Source of the DNA: Allobosea sp. 47.2.35
GTDB lineage: Bacteria > Pseudomonadota > Alphaproteobacteria > Rhizobiales > Beijerinckiaceae
Assembly (NCBI RefSeq): GCF_024655635.1
Contig: NZ_JANLGI010000025.1
Coordinates: forward strand, 1-45,577
DNA: 45,577 nucleotides
Reading direction: 5' to 3'
Shown: in pieces, positions 17,312-25,924 of the stretch
Position numbering within the stretch: position 1 is the first letter of the stretch
Layout: each line of letters opens with the position of its first letter
Program-made: the position numbers and the translations under genes
The notes under the pieces: generated by a model
Seen by the model: the letters and a program-made list of their open reading frames with translations, nothing else
The model's database searches: none
What the model was told of the DNA's origin: nothing

Positions 17312-18271
17312 TCAGAGATCGAGTACAAGTTCGTCGGATTTCGCGCGCGAGACACAGATCATGATGTTGCGCGCACGCTCCTGCTCGGAAAGGGCCAGAT
17401 CGCGGTGATCAGGCTCGCCGCTCACGAGCCGCGTTTTGCAGGTGCCACAGGTGCCGCTCTCGCAGGAGCTCGGCAGAGTCTTTCCCGCGCTGCGGAGCAC
17501 CTCGAGGATCGACTTGTCGACCGGAATCTCGTGGCGCTCGCCGCTCTTGCCGAGGACAACGGTGAAGGGCGTATTGTCCTCCGGGCGGGCCTTGGCGGCA
17601 CCGAAATCCTCGAAATGCACCGCAGCTGAGGACCAATGGCCGGTCATGTCGCGCACGGCCTCCATTAGGCCGCGCGGACCGCAGCAATAGAGATGGGCGC
17701 CCTTCGGCTCTTCCAGAACCGGCCAGAGGTCATAGGCTTGTTCGGGATCGCCGTTGTCGTGATGAATGACGACCTTGCCGCGGAATTCCGGCCCGACGAA
17801 CTCTTCGCGGAACGCCATCATCCCCGGCGTCCGGGTAAAATAGTAGAGCTTGAACGGCTTGCCGCGCGTCGCCATCAGGTGCCGGATCATCGACCGGATC
17901 GGCGTGATGCCGATGCCGCCGGCGATGAAGATGTAGCTCGACGGGCCTTCCTTCAAGGAGAAGTCGTTGCGTGGAGGCGTGATTGCAAGATCGTCGCCGA
18001 CTTTCGTCTCCTCGATCAGGCTGACCGACCCGCCGCGCCCGCCATGCTCCTTCTTCACCGCGATGACGTAGCGATCGACCTCATCGGGCCCGTTGCAGAG
18101 CGAATATTTGCGGAGCTCGCCATTGGGCACCTGCACGCCCAGATGCGCGCCCGGCGTGAAAGGCGGCAACGGGCTGCCGTCGGCGTTCTGCAGTTCGAAC
18201 ATCACGATATCGTCGGCAACCGCCCGCTTCCCGATGATTCTGACGCTAAAATTCTGATTTTCCTCAGTCAT
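17312..18271 (-). CDS. Phthalate 4,5-dioxygenase-type reductase (FMN, [2Fe-2S])
   Basis: This is a 319-residue class IA oxygenase reductase. In order it has an FMN domain (RKYSLCNGP near 55), an NADH-binding domain (FIAGGIGITPIRSM near 116-128; YCCGPRG near 196-202) and a C-terminal plant-type [2Fe-2S] ferredoxin domain with Cys at ~270, 275, 278 and 306. It passes electrons from NADH to the Rieske oxygenase. The ATG at 18271 is preferred over the GTG at 18277. It is divergent from the oxygenase gene, separated by about 110 bases that hold the palindrome at 18327. Vanillate O-demethylase reductase (VanB) is the nearest alternative. Confidence 0.87.
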   Translation of the reverse strand: MTEENQNFSVRIIGKRAVADDIVMFELQNADGSPLPPFTPGAHLGVQVPNGELRKYSLCNGPDEVDRYVIAVKKEHGGRGGSVSLIEETKVGDDLAITPPRNDFSLKEGPSSYIFIAGGIGITPIRSMIRHLMATRGKPFKLYYFTRTPGMMAFREEFVGPEFRGKVVIHHDNGDPEQAYDLWPVLEEPKGAHLYCCGPRGLMEAVRDMTGHWSSAAVHFEDFGAAKARPEDNTPFTVVLGKSGERHEIPVDKSILEVLRSAGKTLPSSCESGTCGTCKTRLVSGEPDHRDLALSEQERARNIMICVSRAKSDELVLDL

Positions 18272-18326
18272 CTTCACCCTCGGCCTGCCCGCTCGACAGG
18301 AGCTTGCATCCAGACTAATGTGAGGA

Positions 18327-18338
18327 TTAGATATCTAA
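18327..18338. promoter_or_regulatory. Perfect 12-bp palindrome TTAGATATCTAA, candidate MarR operator
   Basis: The palindrome is centred in the short divergent region between the reductase and oxygenase genes, 45 bases before the oxygenase ATG. It continues into CTAAGTAT, an 8-mer that recurs at 23853-23860 just upstream of the MarR gene, and it matches the TTAG...CTAA form at 14664. One repressor could control all three. Confidence 0.55.
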
Positions 18339-18383
18339 GTATTTTCCGGCTGGCTAGCCCCGGTCGATGTGAGGAGGAAGCCG

Positions 18384-19721
18384 ATGCTATCGCGCGAGGA
18401 AAACGAACTACTGTGCCGTGTCGAGGGCGATGCGCCCATGGGCCAGTTGATGCGCCGCCATTGGGTGCCGGCATTGCTGTCCGAACAGCTCGTCGAGAGC
18501 GATGGTGCTCCGGTCCGGGTTCGACTCTTTGGCGAGGATCTCGTCGCTTTCCGCGACACCGACGGCCGCATCGGCGTGCTCGGCGAGTATTGTCCTCATC
18601 GGAAGGCGTCGCTCTTCTTCGGCCGCAACGAGGAATGCGGTTTGCGCTGCCTGTACCACGGCTGGAAATTCGACGTGGACGGCAAGGTGCTGGAGATGGT
18701 CTCGGAGCCGGCAGAGAGCGGTTTTGCCGAGAAGGTCCAGCATAAGGCGTATCCCACGCAGGAGGCCGGCGGCTTCATCTGGGTTTACATGGGGCCGAAG
18801 GAGGAAATGCCGGCGTTCGAAGCGCCACCTTGGGCGCCCACGCCCGAGGCCAAGGTCTCAATCGTGAAGATCGACCTGCCCTGCAACTGGGCGCAGATAA
18901 TGGAAGGGCAGATCGACTCAGCTCATTCGTCCAGCCTGCATTCGTCGGACATGAAGCCAGCGCGAGTGACGACCGCCGGAGCCACCGACACACACTGGAC
19001 CAGGCCTTCCACCGACAAGAATCCGCGGATCCAGGTCCAGCTCACCAATTATGGCTTCCGCTACGCCGCCCTTCGCCGGCCCATCGCGAATGCCCAGACG
19101 CATGACTACGTACGCCTAACCGTCTACGTCGCACCCTTCACTGCGCTCATCCCGCCGAATTCCTCTTACAACGTGGCGACGGTGATCGTGCCGAAGGACG
19201 ACGTTTCGAGCTATTTCCACTTCATTGCATGGGGCAACGACGACTGCATCGACCAGGAGAGCTGGCGCAAGTTCTGCGTCGCCCAAGTCGGCATCGACCT
19301 CGACAAGACCTACAAGCCGGTCCTGCGCACCCGAGCCAACAATTATCAGCAGGATCGTCAGTGGATGAAGCTCGGCAATTTCACGGGCGTTCCGGGCATC
19401 CCCAACCAAGACATCATGATGTGGGAGTCCATGGGGCCGATCGCCGACCGGACCAGCGAGCGTCTCGGCGCCAGCGATATTGCTATCGTTCAGTTCCGTC
19501 GTGTCATGATCGATGCCGCCCGCAAATACGCGGCCGGAGGCCCGCCCATAGGGCTGATCGAACCACATATTCCGCAGGCCAAGCTGCGTTCTTACCAAGG
19601 TATCGTCCCCAAAGGCGACGATTGGCGGCGGCTCGGCGCGTCTAGCGAGGAAATCGCGCTGATCGAGGGCATGGAACAGGACGAGACTGAAGCCGAGATG
19701 GCGGCTGCCGCGAGCGCCTGA
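18384..19721 (+). CDS. Rieske non-heme iron oxygenase, phthalate 4,5-dioxygenase-type large subunit
   Basis: This is a 445-residue single-type oxygenase component. Rieske cluster ligands are C70-x-H72 and C89-x2-H92 (EYCPHRKA...GLRCLYHGW). The mononuclear iron/bridging motif D178-x2-H181-x4-H186 is in GQIDSAHSSSLHSS. The N-terminus LSREENELLCRVEGDAPMG and the HSSSLHSSD region are those of Pht3/CbaA enzymes as I remember them. The ATG at 18384 has GAGGAGGAAG upstream; an ATG at 18369 overlaps that site. It would insert O2 at ring carbons 4,5 of phthalate or a 3-substituted benzoate to give a cis-dihydrodiol, using the reductase encoded on the other strand. Confidence 0.87.
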   Translation: MLSREENELLCRVEGDAPMGQLMRRHWVPALLSEQLVESDGAPVRVRLFGEDLVAFRDTDGRIGVLGEYCPHRKASLFFGRNEECGLRCLYHGWKFDVDGKVLEMVSEPAESGFAEKVQHKAYPTQEAGGFIWVYMGPKEEMPAFEAPPWAPTPEAKVSIVKIDLPCNWAQIMEGQIDSAHSSSLHSSDMKPARVTTAGATDTHWTRPSTDKNPRIQVQLTNYGFRYAALRRPIANAQTHDYVRLTVYVAPFTALIPPNSSYNVATVIVPKDDVSSYFHFIAWGNDDCIDQESWRKFCVAQVGIDLDKTYKPVLRTRANNYQQDRQWMKLGNFTGVPGIPNQDIMMWESMGPIADRTSERLGASDIAIVQFRRVMIDAARKYAAGGPPIGLIEPHIPQAKLRSYQGIVPKGDDWRRLGASSEEIALIEGMEQDETEAEMAAAASA

Positions 19722-19789
19722 TTGCGGACCAGTTCGTGAGGGGTGGCCGTGTCGGCCGCCCCTTGGCTATGGCTTGCGAGGACCTGAGG

Positions 19790-21259
19790 ATGTTGAAGTC
19801 GCAACCGGCCCCCGGTGGCCGCAGCCTCTATTTCGATGGTAATTGGCACCACCCGGGTTCAGGGCGCTACAGACCGACTTTCAATCCCGGGCTCGACGCG
19901 CCCATCACCGAAGTTGCGGAAGCGGATGCGTCTGATGTCGATGCTGCGGTCGGTGCCGCCCGTGAGGCGTTCCGCGTCTGGCGCGATGTCGCGCCGCTGG
20001 AGCGCGGGCGCCTGCTCAAGGAAGTGGCGGCTGTTGTACGCGCCAATGCGCGAGAGCTGGCCGCTCTCGATGCTGCCAATTGCGGCAATCCCGTACGCGA
20101 GATGATCGGTGATGCCACGATTGCCGCCGCCCAGCTCGACTTCTTCGCCGGCCTCGTCACCGAGATGAAGGGCGACACCATTCCGATGGGGCCCGATGCG
20201 CTGAACCTCACTGTGCGGCAGCCCCTCGGCGTCGTGGCCCGCATTCTCGCGTTCAATCATCCGTTCATGTTCTGCGCAGGCAAGATCGCGGCTCCACTCG
20301 CCGCAGGCAATGCCGTGATCGTTAAGCCGCCCGAACAGGCCCCGCTTTCCTCGCTGAGGCTGGCGGAGCTTGTTCACAGCATCCTGCCCAAGGGCGTGTT
20401 GAGCGTCCTACCGGGCGGGCGCGAGGCGGGCGCGGCCCTTGCAAGCCATCCCGGCGTAGACAAGGTCGCCATCATAGGCAGCGTCGGCGCGGGCCGAGCG
20501 GTCATGCGCGCGGCCAGCGACACGATCAAGCCGGTTCTGCTCGAACTCGGCGGCAAGAATGCTCTGATTGCCTTCGCCGATGCCGATCCTGAGCGGGTCG
20601 CGCAGGCCGTTATCGCAGGTATGAACTTCACTTGGTGTGGCCAATCCTGCGGCTCGACGAGCCGCGCCTTCATCCATAAGGACATATACCAAGACGTCTT
20701 GTCCCGCCTGCCGGCCAAGGCAAGCCATTATGTGCCTGGTCTGCCGACGGACGACGCCACGACGATGGGGGCCATCATCAGCAAGAGTCAGTACGAGCGC
20801 GTCCTCGACTACATTGCTTCAGCGAAGCAGGAGGGAGCCCGACTCGTGACGGGCGGCGGCCGGCCCGAGAACCCCGCGCTACAAAAAGGCTTCTATGTCG
20901 AGCCAACGATCTTTGCCGATGTGACACCCAGCATGCGGATTGCCCGGGAGGAAATCTTCGGCCCGGTGCTCGCGATCGCGCCGTGGGACGACGAGGCCAC
21001 GATGCTGTCGCGCGTTAACGGCGTCGAATACGGACTGACTTGCTCCATCTGGACCAACGATCTCATCAAGGCTCATCGGACCGCGATGGCAGTCGAGGCC
21101 GGCTTCGTCTGGATCAATGAGGTCTCCAAGCATTTCCTCGGCGCACCTTTTGGTGGCTGGAAGCAATCAGGCCTGGGGCGCGAGGAGTGCTTGGGCGAGC
21201 TCCTGGCGTTCACGCAGGAGAAGAACGTTCACGTCAGCCTGAAGCGAAGCGACCGCTGA
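19790..21259 (+). CDS. Aldehyde dehydrogenase (NAD(P)-dependent)
   Basis: This is a 489-residue class 3-fold aldehyde dehydrogenase. The general base Glu252 (LLELGGKNA) and the nucleophile Cys287 (CGQSCGST) are present, as is the cofactor segment ILAFNHPFMFCAGKIAAPLAAG and late EEIFGPV. The loop around the nucleophile reads GQSCGSTSR, not the commoner GQxCxAGxR. The ATG at 19790 is chosen for its upstream GAGGA; start sites at 19736 and 19769 have poorer context. It lies 68 bases after the oxygenase gene and 182 bases before the ThDP decarboxylase gene on the same strand, so it probably oxidises the aldehyde made by that decarboxylase to a carboxylic acid, such as an aromatic acid. Confidence 0.85.
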   Translation: MLKSQPAPGGRSLYFDGNWHHPGSGRYRPTFNPGLDAPITEVAEADASDVDAAVGAAREAFRVWRDVAPLERGRLLKEVAAVVRANARELAALDAANCGNPVREMIGDATIAAAQLDFFAGLVTEMKGDTIPMGPDALNLTVRQPLGVVARILAFNHPFMFCAGKIAAPLAAGNAVIVKPPEQAPLSSLRLAELVHSILPKGVLSVLPGGREAGAALASHPGVDKVAIIGSVGAGRAVMRAASDTIKPVLLELGGKNALIAFADADPERVAQAVIAGMNFTWCGQSCGSTSRAFIHKDIYQDVLSRLPAKASHYVPGLPTDDATTMGAIISKSQYERVLDYIASAKQEGARLVTGGGRPENPALQKGFYVEPTIFADVTPSMRIAREEIFGPVLAIAPWDDEATMLSRVNGVEYGLTCSIWTNDLIKAHRTAMAVEAGFVWINEVSKHFLGAPFGGWKQSGLGREECLGELLAFTQEKNVHVSLKRSDR

Positions 21260-21441
21260 TCGGATTAGTCCAGGCTGCCCGAACGGGATTTGCTTTTGCA
21301 GATGGTCGGGCTGGGCTGCACGTTCTATGCGTCTTGTCCAAAGCCGGCGAGCTTGCTGCCAGACAATCATGATCCGTTCTGACTGGCGAGCGGGTATGCG
21401 AAAAGCGGCATAGCTAGAAAAGCATAACCGAGGAAACTTTG

Positions 21442-23229
21442 ATGAGCACTCCGCTGGACGGCATCGACACGCCGGTCGCATCCCACGACAATGGGTTTTG
21501 GGGCAGCGATGCGGTAGCGCTTATGCTCCGCAAGCTCGACATTCCCTATCTCGCGCTCAATCCCGGATCGAGCTTCCGCGGGCTGCATGACAGCCTCGTG
21601 AACCATCTCGGTAATGAGCAGCCCCAGATGTTACTCTGCCTGCACGAAGAGCATGCCGTCGCCGTAGCCCACGGCTTCGCGAAGGTGACGGAACGGCCGA
21701 TGGGGGTGATCCTCCACAGCAATGTCGGCCTGATGCACGGCGCCATGGCGATCTATAACGCGTGGTGCGACCGTGTCCCTATGTTGATCCTCGGCGCGAC
21801 GGGCCCCTTCGACGCAGCAGAGCGCCGCCCCTGGATCGACTGGCTGCACACAGCCAAGGACCAAGGCGCGCTGATCAGGCCCTATATCAAATGGGACGAC
21901 CAGCCCGTTTCGGTGCCGGCGACTCTGGAGTCCTTGTTGCGCGCAGTCAATCTGACCCGCGCAACCCCGATGGCTCCGACCTATGTCTGCCTCGACGTCT
22001 CGATGCAGGAGCGATCGCTGGATGCGATCCCAGTGTTTCCCGAGCCCGCCCGCTACGCCACTCCATCACGCAGCATCCCGTTGCGGGAGGAGGTCACCGC
22101 TGCCGCATCGCTCCTGGCCGGAGCCCGGCAACCTCTCATCTTGGCGGGGCGCCTTTCGCGCAGCCCGCGCGACTGGGCGCGACGCGTCGCGCTTGCTGAA
22201 CACCTGAATGCCAAGGTGCTAACTGACATCAAGGTCGGGGCGGTGTTTCCGACCGATCATGCCCTCCATCCCGCCAAGCCGGGCTACTTCCTGGACGAGG
22301 CGGGAGCTCAATGCATCCGGGACGCCGACGTGATCGTCGCCTTCGACTGGGTGGATCTCGCGGGAACGCTAAAGCAGGGCGGCGGCGCGAGCCACGCCAA
22401 AGTCGTCAATGTGACCCTCGACCACCATCTTCACAACGGCTGGAGCATGGATCATCAGGCGCTGGTGCCTACGGAGCTTTACCTGGCCGGAGACCCCGAC
22501 CGCACGCTGCATCTGATCGCGGACGAACTCGGCGTGGCGTCGGGAAGGGAGCCGGAAGCTCTCACGGCTCTTCCCGCGCTGAAGCTTGAGGGGCCGCCCC
22601 GCGAGTTGGACGTCGTCTCGCTCGCCGCGGCCGCCGGCGAGGTCCTGCGAGACGAGGTCATCTCGCTGGTGCGGCTTCCTCTGGGCTGGGCGGGCGATTC
22701 CTGGCATTTCCGCCATCCACTCGACTATCTCGGCTCCGATGGTGGTGCCGGCATCGGCTCCGGCCCCGGCATGCTCATAGGGGCGGCGCTCGCATTGAAA
22801 GGGTCGGGCCGGCTGCCGGTTGCCGTGCTGGGGGACGGGGACACCATGATGGCCGTCTCGGCCTTTTGGACGGCTGCTCACTACAAGCTGCCGTTTGTGG
22901 CGATCGTCTCGAACAACCGCTCGTTTTATAACGACGAAATTCATCAGGAGCGTGTCGCGCGCACGCGCGCCCGGCCGATCGAGAACAAGTGGATCGGACA
23001 ACGCATCGACGATCCGGACATCGACATCGCAGCCATGGCCAGAGCCCAAGGCCTCGTCGGGATTGGCCCCGTCCGGACAACTGACGAACTTGTCAGAGCT
23101 GTGCGGGAAGGAGTGGAGGCAGCACAAAGGGGCGCGTCGGTAGTCATCGATGCGCGCGTGAAGCCAGGCTACAACCCGGCGATGGCGGCAGGTATGACGC
23201 GGGAGGGCGCGAAGGCAGTCGGAAGCTGA
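21442..23229 (+). CDS. Thiamine diphosphate-dependent 2-oxoacid decarboxylase-like enzyme
   Basis: This is a 595-residue member of the acetolactate synthase/benzoylformate decarboxylase superfamily. The N-terminal pyrimidine domain has the catalytic Glu in LHEEHAVAVAHGFAK. A central domain follows (LLAGARQPLILAGRLSR). The C-terminal pyrophosphate domain has the Mg/ThDP motif GDGDTMM near 463 with the closing SNNRSFYND near 490. The ATG at 21442 is preceded by GAGGAAA; a TTG at 21439 is ignored. Acetolactate synthase is unlikely because no small subunit gene is present and the aldehyde dehydrogenase gene adjoins. Benzoylformate-like decarboxylation of an aryl-2-oxoacid is my best inference; lyase or oxalyl-CoA-type activity is possible. 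Confidence 0.8.
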   Translation: MSTPLDGIDTPVASHDNGFWGSDAVALMLRKLDIPYLALNPGSSFRGLHDSLVNHLGNEQPQMLLCLHEEHAVAVAHGFAKVTERPMGVILHSNVGLMHGAMAIYNAWCDRVPMLILGATGPFDAAERRPWIDWLHTAKDQGALIRPYIKWDDQPVSVPATLESLLRAVNLTRATPMAPTYVCLDVSMQERSLDAIPVFPEPARYATPSRSIPLREEVTAAASLLAGARQPLILAGRLSRSPRDWARRVALAEHLNAKVLTDIKVGAVFPTDHALHPAKPGYFLDEAGAQCIRDADVIVAFDWVDLAGTLKQGGGASHAKVVNVTLDHHLHNGWSMDHQALVPTELYLAGDPDRTLHLIADELGVASGREPEALTALPALKLEGPPRELDVVSLAAAAGEVLRDEVISLVRLPLGWAGDSWHFRHPLDYLGSDGGAGIGSGPGMLIGAALALKGSGRLPVAVLGDGDTMMAVSAFWTAAHYKLPFVAIVSNNRSFYNDEIHQERVARTRARPIENKWIGQRIDDPDIDIAAMARAQGLVGIGPVRTTDELVRAVREGVEAAQRGASVVIDARVKPGYNPAMAAGMTREGAKAVGS

Positions 23230-23289
23230 AGCATTTCCGAGGCAAACAGGCACTGCTTCGCTTCATGAACGTGCGGAGTACCGCGTATT

Positions 23290-23307
23290 CGCGCTGCGAG
23301 CAGCGCG
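23290..23307. terminator. GC-rich hairpin between convergent genes
   Basis: CGCGCTGC is exactly inverted as GCAGCGCG with a 2-base gap, between the ends of the decarboxylase gene (rightward) and the marR gene (leftward). It is probably a bidirectional terminator; no clear T-run is present. Confidence 0.45.
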
Positions 23308-23315
23308 GAACTGTC

Positions 23316-23837
23316 TTAGTCGCCGATGTCCTCAGGCCCCGCGGTGCAGTTGCCCAGATTATGTTGGACCGCCGCGAGATATCGGATGAACCGGGCTTTC
23401 TCTTCGGGTGTGAGACCCGCTGTCGCCCGGTTCACGACATGATTGGCGCAGGGCATCAACACGTCCTTCAAAGCCAACCCTTTCGCCGTCAGCCTCACAT
23501 TCAGCTTTCGCCGATCGCTGACGTCGCGCTCGCGAGTGACGAGACCAGAACGCTCCATGGCGTTCAGCGCCGTCAACGTCGTCGGTTCCATCGTGCCTAT
23601 GCGCTGCGAAAGCTCGCGCTGGGTTAGTCCGTCTTCCTGCCAGAGCGCCCGTAGAAAATACCACATTCCGAGCGTGACGCCATGCGGTTCGATCTGCGTC
23701 TGCAAATATCGTTGGGTCGCCCGATTAGCCATGCGAAGCTGATAACCGACGCTCTGGTCAAAAGGCAGGTCGTCAGAAACTGCGTTCGGCTGGACCGACG
23801 ACCCAGTTTTGCTTCTCGGCATGTCTTTCCCATTCAC
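23316..23837 (-). CDS. MarR-family transcriptional regulator
   Basis: This is a 173-residue winged-helix regulator: GVTLGMWYFLRALWQEDGLTQRELSQRIGTMEPTT holds the early helices and recognition helix, and SDRRKLNVRLTAKG the wing. A GTG at 23837 with AGGAGA upstream is taken as start; an ATG at 23822 is an alternative. It faces the decarboxylase gene and sits between the oxygenase block and the importer block. It is therefore the likely local repressor, with TTAG...CTAA palindromes at 14664 and 18327 as candidate sites. It is not closely similar to the MarR protein encoded at 4611. Confidence 0.88.
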   Translation of the reverse strand: MNGKDMPRSKTGSSVQPNAVSDDLPFDQSVGYQLRMANRATQRYLQTQIEPHGVTLGMWYFLRALWQEDGLTQRELSQRIGTMEPTTLTALNAMERSGLVTRERDVSDRRKLNVRLTAKGLALKDVLMPCANHVVNRATAGLTPEEKARFIRYLAAVQHNLGNCTAGPEDIGD

Positions 23838-24103
23838 GATCGGTTCGTTCTCCTAAGTATCACTATTGCTGCTTTGGCTCACCCCATTCGGCCTACTCCG
23901 GCTAACGGGCAAATGTTTGAGAGGCCAATCGAGATAATCTTGGACCTGGAAGCGTCGCACCCATACCGTCATTATCAAGCGGGCATCCAATAAAAACACC
24001 ATGCGGCAGGGAAGGACGACATGCCCGGAGTAGGCCTGATCATCATCAAAGCTGCCATGCCCGCTGTTATGTCGCCGTACAGGCCGACGCGGGGAGTCCA
24101 ATA

Positions 24104-24991
24104 ATGAGCGGCAGCCACCCGGAGGACGACGAGGATATGCGAGCTGCAAACGCCAAGCTGCGCCTTGCCAGCGATACGACCGATGAAGTCGATCTGGTCA
24201 TTCAGGATGTCTCGATGCGCTTCAACACGCGCGAGGGCACCGTGACCGCCGTGGACGGTGTGTCGTTCGAGATCAAGCGCGGCGAATTCGTTTCGATCAT
24301 CGGTCCGTCAGGCTGCGGCAAGTCGACGGTGTTCAACATCCTCGGCGGACTTGTCCGTGGCTATGAGGGTTCCGTCACCGTCGGCGGAGAACAAATTTCC
24401 GGCCCTCACGCTTCGATCGGGATGGTTTTCCAGGAGGAATCGACCTTCCCCTGGCGGACCGTCATAGACAACGTCGCGTTCCCACTCGAAGTGAAAGGGG
24501 TCGGCAAGAACGAGCGCTACGAAGTAGCCCGGAAATTCATCGACATGGTCGGCCTCGCGGGTTTCGAGCAACGATACCCTGCCGAACTGTCCGGCGGCAT
24601 GCGCCAGCGCGTTGCCATCGCACGCACACTCGTATTCGAGCCGAAAATCCTGCTGATGGACGAGCCCTTCGCCGCCCTCGACGAGCAGACCCGCGTCCTG
24701 CTCGGGGACAAGGTCCTCAAGATCCAGCAGGAGCTGCGCCAGACCACGCTCCTGATCACGCACAACATCACTGAAGCGGTCCAACTGTCCGACCGGGTGC
24801 TGATCATGACCTTCCGCCCCGGCAAGGTGAAGCGCGTCGTCGATATCCGTCTCCCGCGTCCCCGAACCGGCGACGTCGTCGGCAGCGATGCGTTCGGACG
24901 TTATGTCGCCGAGATTTGGAACGATCTTCGCGAGGAGGCTTCGCGCGGCATGGCCGAGGCGGAAGACGGCGCGCGCATGAGGAAGGCCTGA
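24104..24991 (+). CDS. ABC importer ATPase (SsuB/TauB type), second system
   Basis: This is a 295-residue nucleotide-binding subunit: Walker A GPSGCGKS at 67-74, Q-loop MVFQEES, signature LSGGMRQR at 162-169, Walker B ILLMDEP at ~182-188, and switch His in LLITHNITEA. About 30 extra acidic residues precede the domain. It is followed after 3 bases by a permease gene; the binding protein and second permease genes come later at 28036 and 29125, beyond a LysR gene and the decarboxylase gene. Together they give a complete importer, by context for phthalate-like acids. Confidence 0.9.
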   Translation: MSGSHPEDDEDMRAANAKLRLASDTTDEVDLVIQDVSMRFNTREGTVTAVDGVSFEIKRGEFVSIIGPSGCGKSTVFNILGGLVRGYEGSVTVGGEQISGPHASIGMVFQEESTFPWRTVIDNVAFPLEVKGVGKNERYEVARKFIDMVGLAGFEQRYPAELSGGMRQRVAIARTLVFEPKILLMDEPFAALDEQTRVLLGDKVLKIQQELRQTTLLITHNITEAVQLSDRVLIMTFRPGKVKRVVDIRLPRPRTGDVVGSDAFGRYVAEIWNDLREEASRGMAEAEDGARMRKA

Positions 24992-24994
24992 GCC

Positions 24995-25750
24995 GTGGGC
25001 AAGCTGATTGTTCCGCCGCCCATCTTCGGTGCGGCCTGCGTGGCTCTCTTCCTTGGCCTGGTCGAGTTCCTGCTGAGCGTCGGGCTGTTGAATCAGTTCG
25101 TCATCCCGTTTCCTTCGGCTGTGCTCGGAAGTTTCTGGCGGCTGTTTGAAGAGGAGCAGCTGCTGCACCGGCTCGTCGTAACCGGCGCGGAAGCGCTGTC
25201 GGCTAGTATGCTTGTCGTCGCGTTCGGTGTTGGGATCGGCGTGCTTCTGCACAAGCGGCGCATTCTGAGGCTTGCTACCGAACCCTGGATTGCCGCTGCT
25301 GCGGCCGCCCCGATCGTGCTGGCCTATCCCCTTTTCCTCGTTATCTTCGGAAGGAGCTCGGCGACGATCGTAGCGATGGGCTTCGTCGCAGGCCTTGCGC
25401 CGGTCATCTTGAAGACAGTCGAAGGCTTCCAGGGCGTCAAGAAGTCCTTCTTGAACGTAGGTCGTAGCTACAATCTGTCGCCTGGGCAGCTCTTCTGGAA
25501 AATCCAGTTCCCGGCTTCAATCCCGACGATCTTCACGGGTATCCGCCTGGGTCTTATCTTCACCCTTATTAATCTGATCGGCGTCGAGTTCCTGATTAAC
25601 TTCGGAGGGCTCGGTCAGTTGATCAACGATCTGGCGGAGCGTTACGACCTCCCGGGCGTCTTCGCTACCATCATCTTCGTGATCCTGGTGAGCGTTGTGA
25701 TTTTCTCCTTGCTTGAGCGGCTTGAGCGTTGGTTGCGGCCGGTACGCTAG
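24995..25750 (+). CDS. ABC importer permease (SsuC/TauC type), second system
   Basis: This is a 251-residue inner-membrane protein with about six hydrophobic segments and the docking loop KTVEGFQGVKKSFLNVGRSYN followed by IQFPASIPTIFTGIRLGL. It starts with GTG at 24995, preceded by GGAAGG and only 3 bases after the ATPase stop, so the two are coupled. It pairs with the permease encoded at 29125 to make the channel. The ~170-base gap after it holds no gene and leads to the LysR gene. Confidence 0.87.
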   Translation: MGKLIVPPPIFGAACVALFLGLVEFLLSVGLLNQFVIPFPSAVLGSFWRLFEEEQLLHRLVVTGAEALSASMLVVAFGVGIGVLLHKRRILRLATEPWIAAAAAAPIVLAYPLFLVIFGRSSATIVAMGFVAGLAPVILKTVEGFQGVKKSFLNVGRSYNLSPGQLFWKIQFPASIPTIFTGIRLGLIFTLINLIGVEFLINFGGLGQLINDLAERYDLPGVFATIIFVILVSVVIFSLLERLERWLRPVR

Positions 25751-25924
25751 CTGGCACGTTTCCATGCTTCTCAAAGCCGCGTGAATGCGCCGTACCTCTG
25801 CCCATTCACGCGCGACTAGGTATTTGCTTCGCTTGGTCTCCCTTCGGGCTTCGCGCTGCCTTGAACTCACCATTTCGGCGTCTTCTCGTCGATGGTCAGC
25901 GAGGTCATACTGGGTCGTCTTGAG

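Noticed and set aside
21442..23229. Acetolactate synthase large subunit
   Set aside because: No ilvN-like small subunit gene; it lies beside aldehyde dehydrogenase and aromatic oxygenase genes.
22369..23253. 294-codon minus-strand frame opposite the ThDP enzyme gene
   Set aside because: A shadow; the plus strand holds the GDG...NN ThDP motif in frame.
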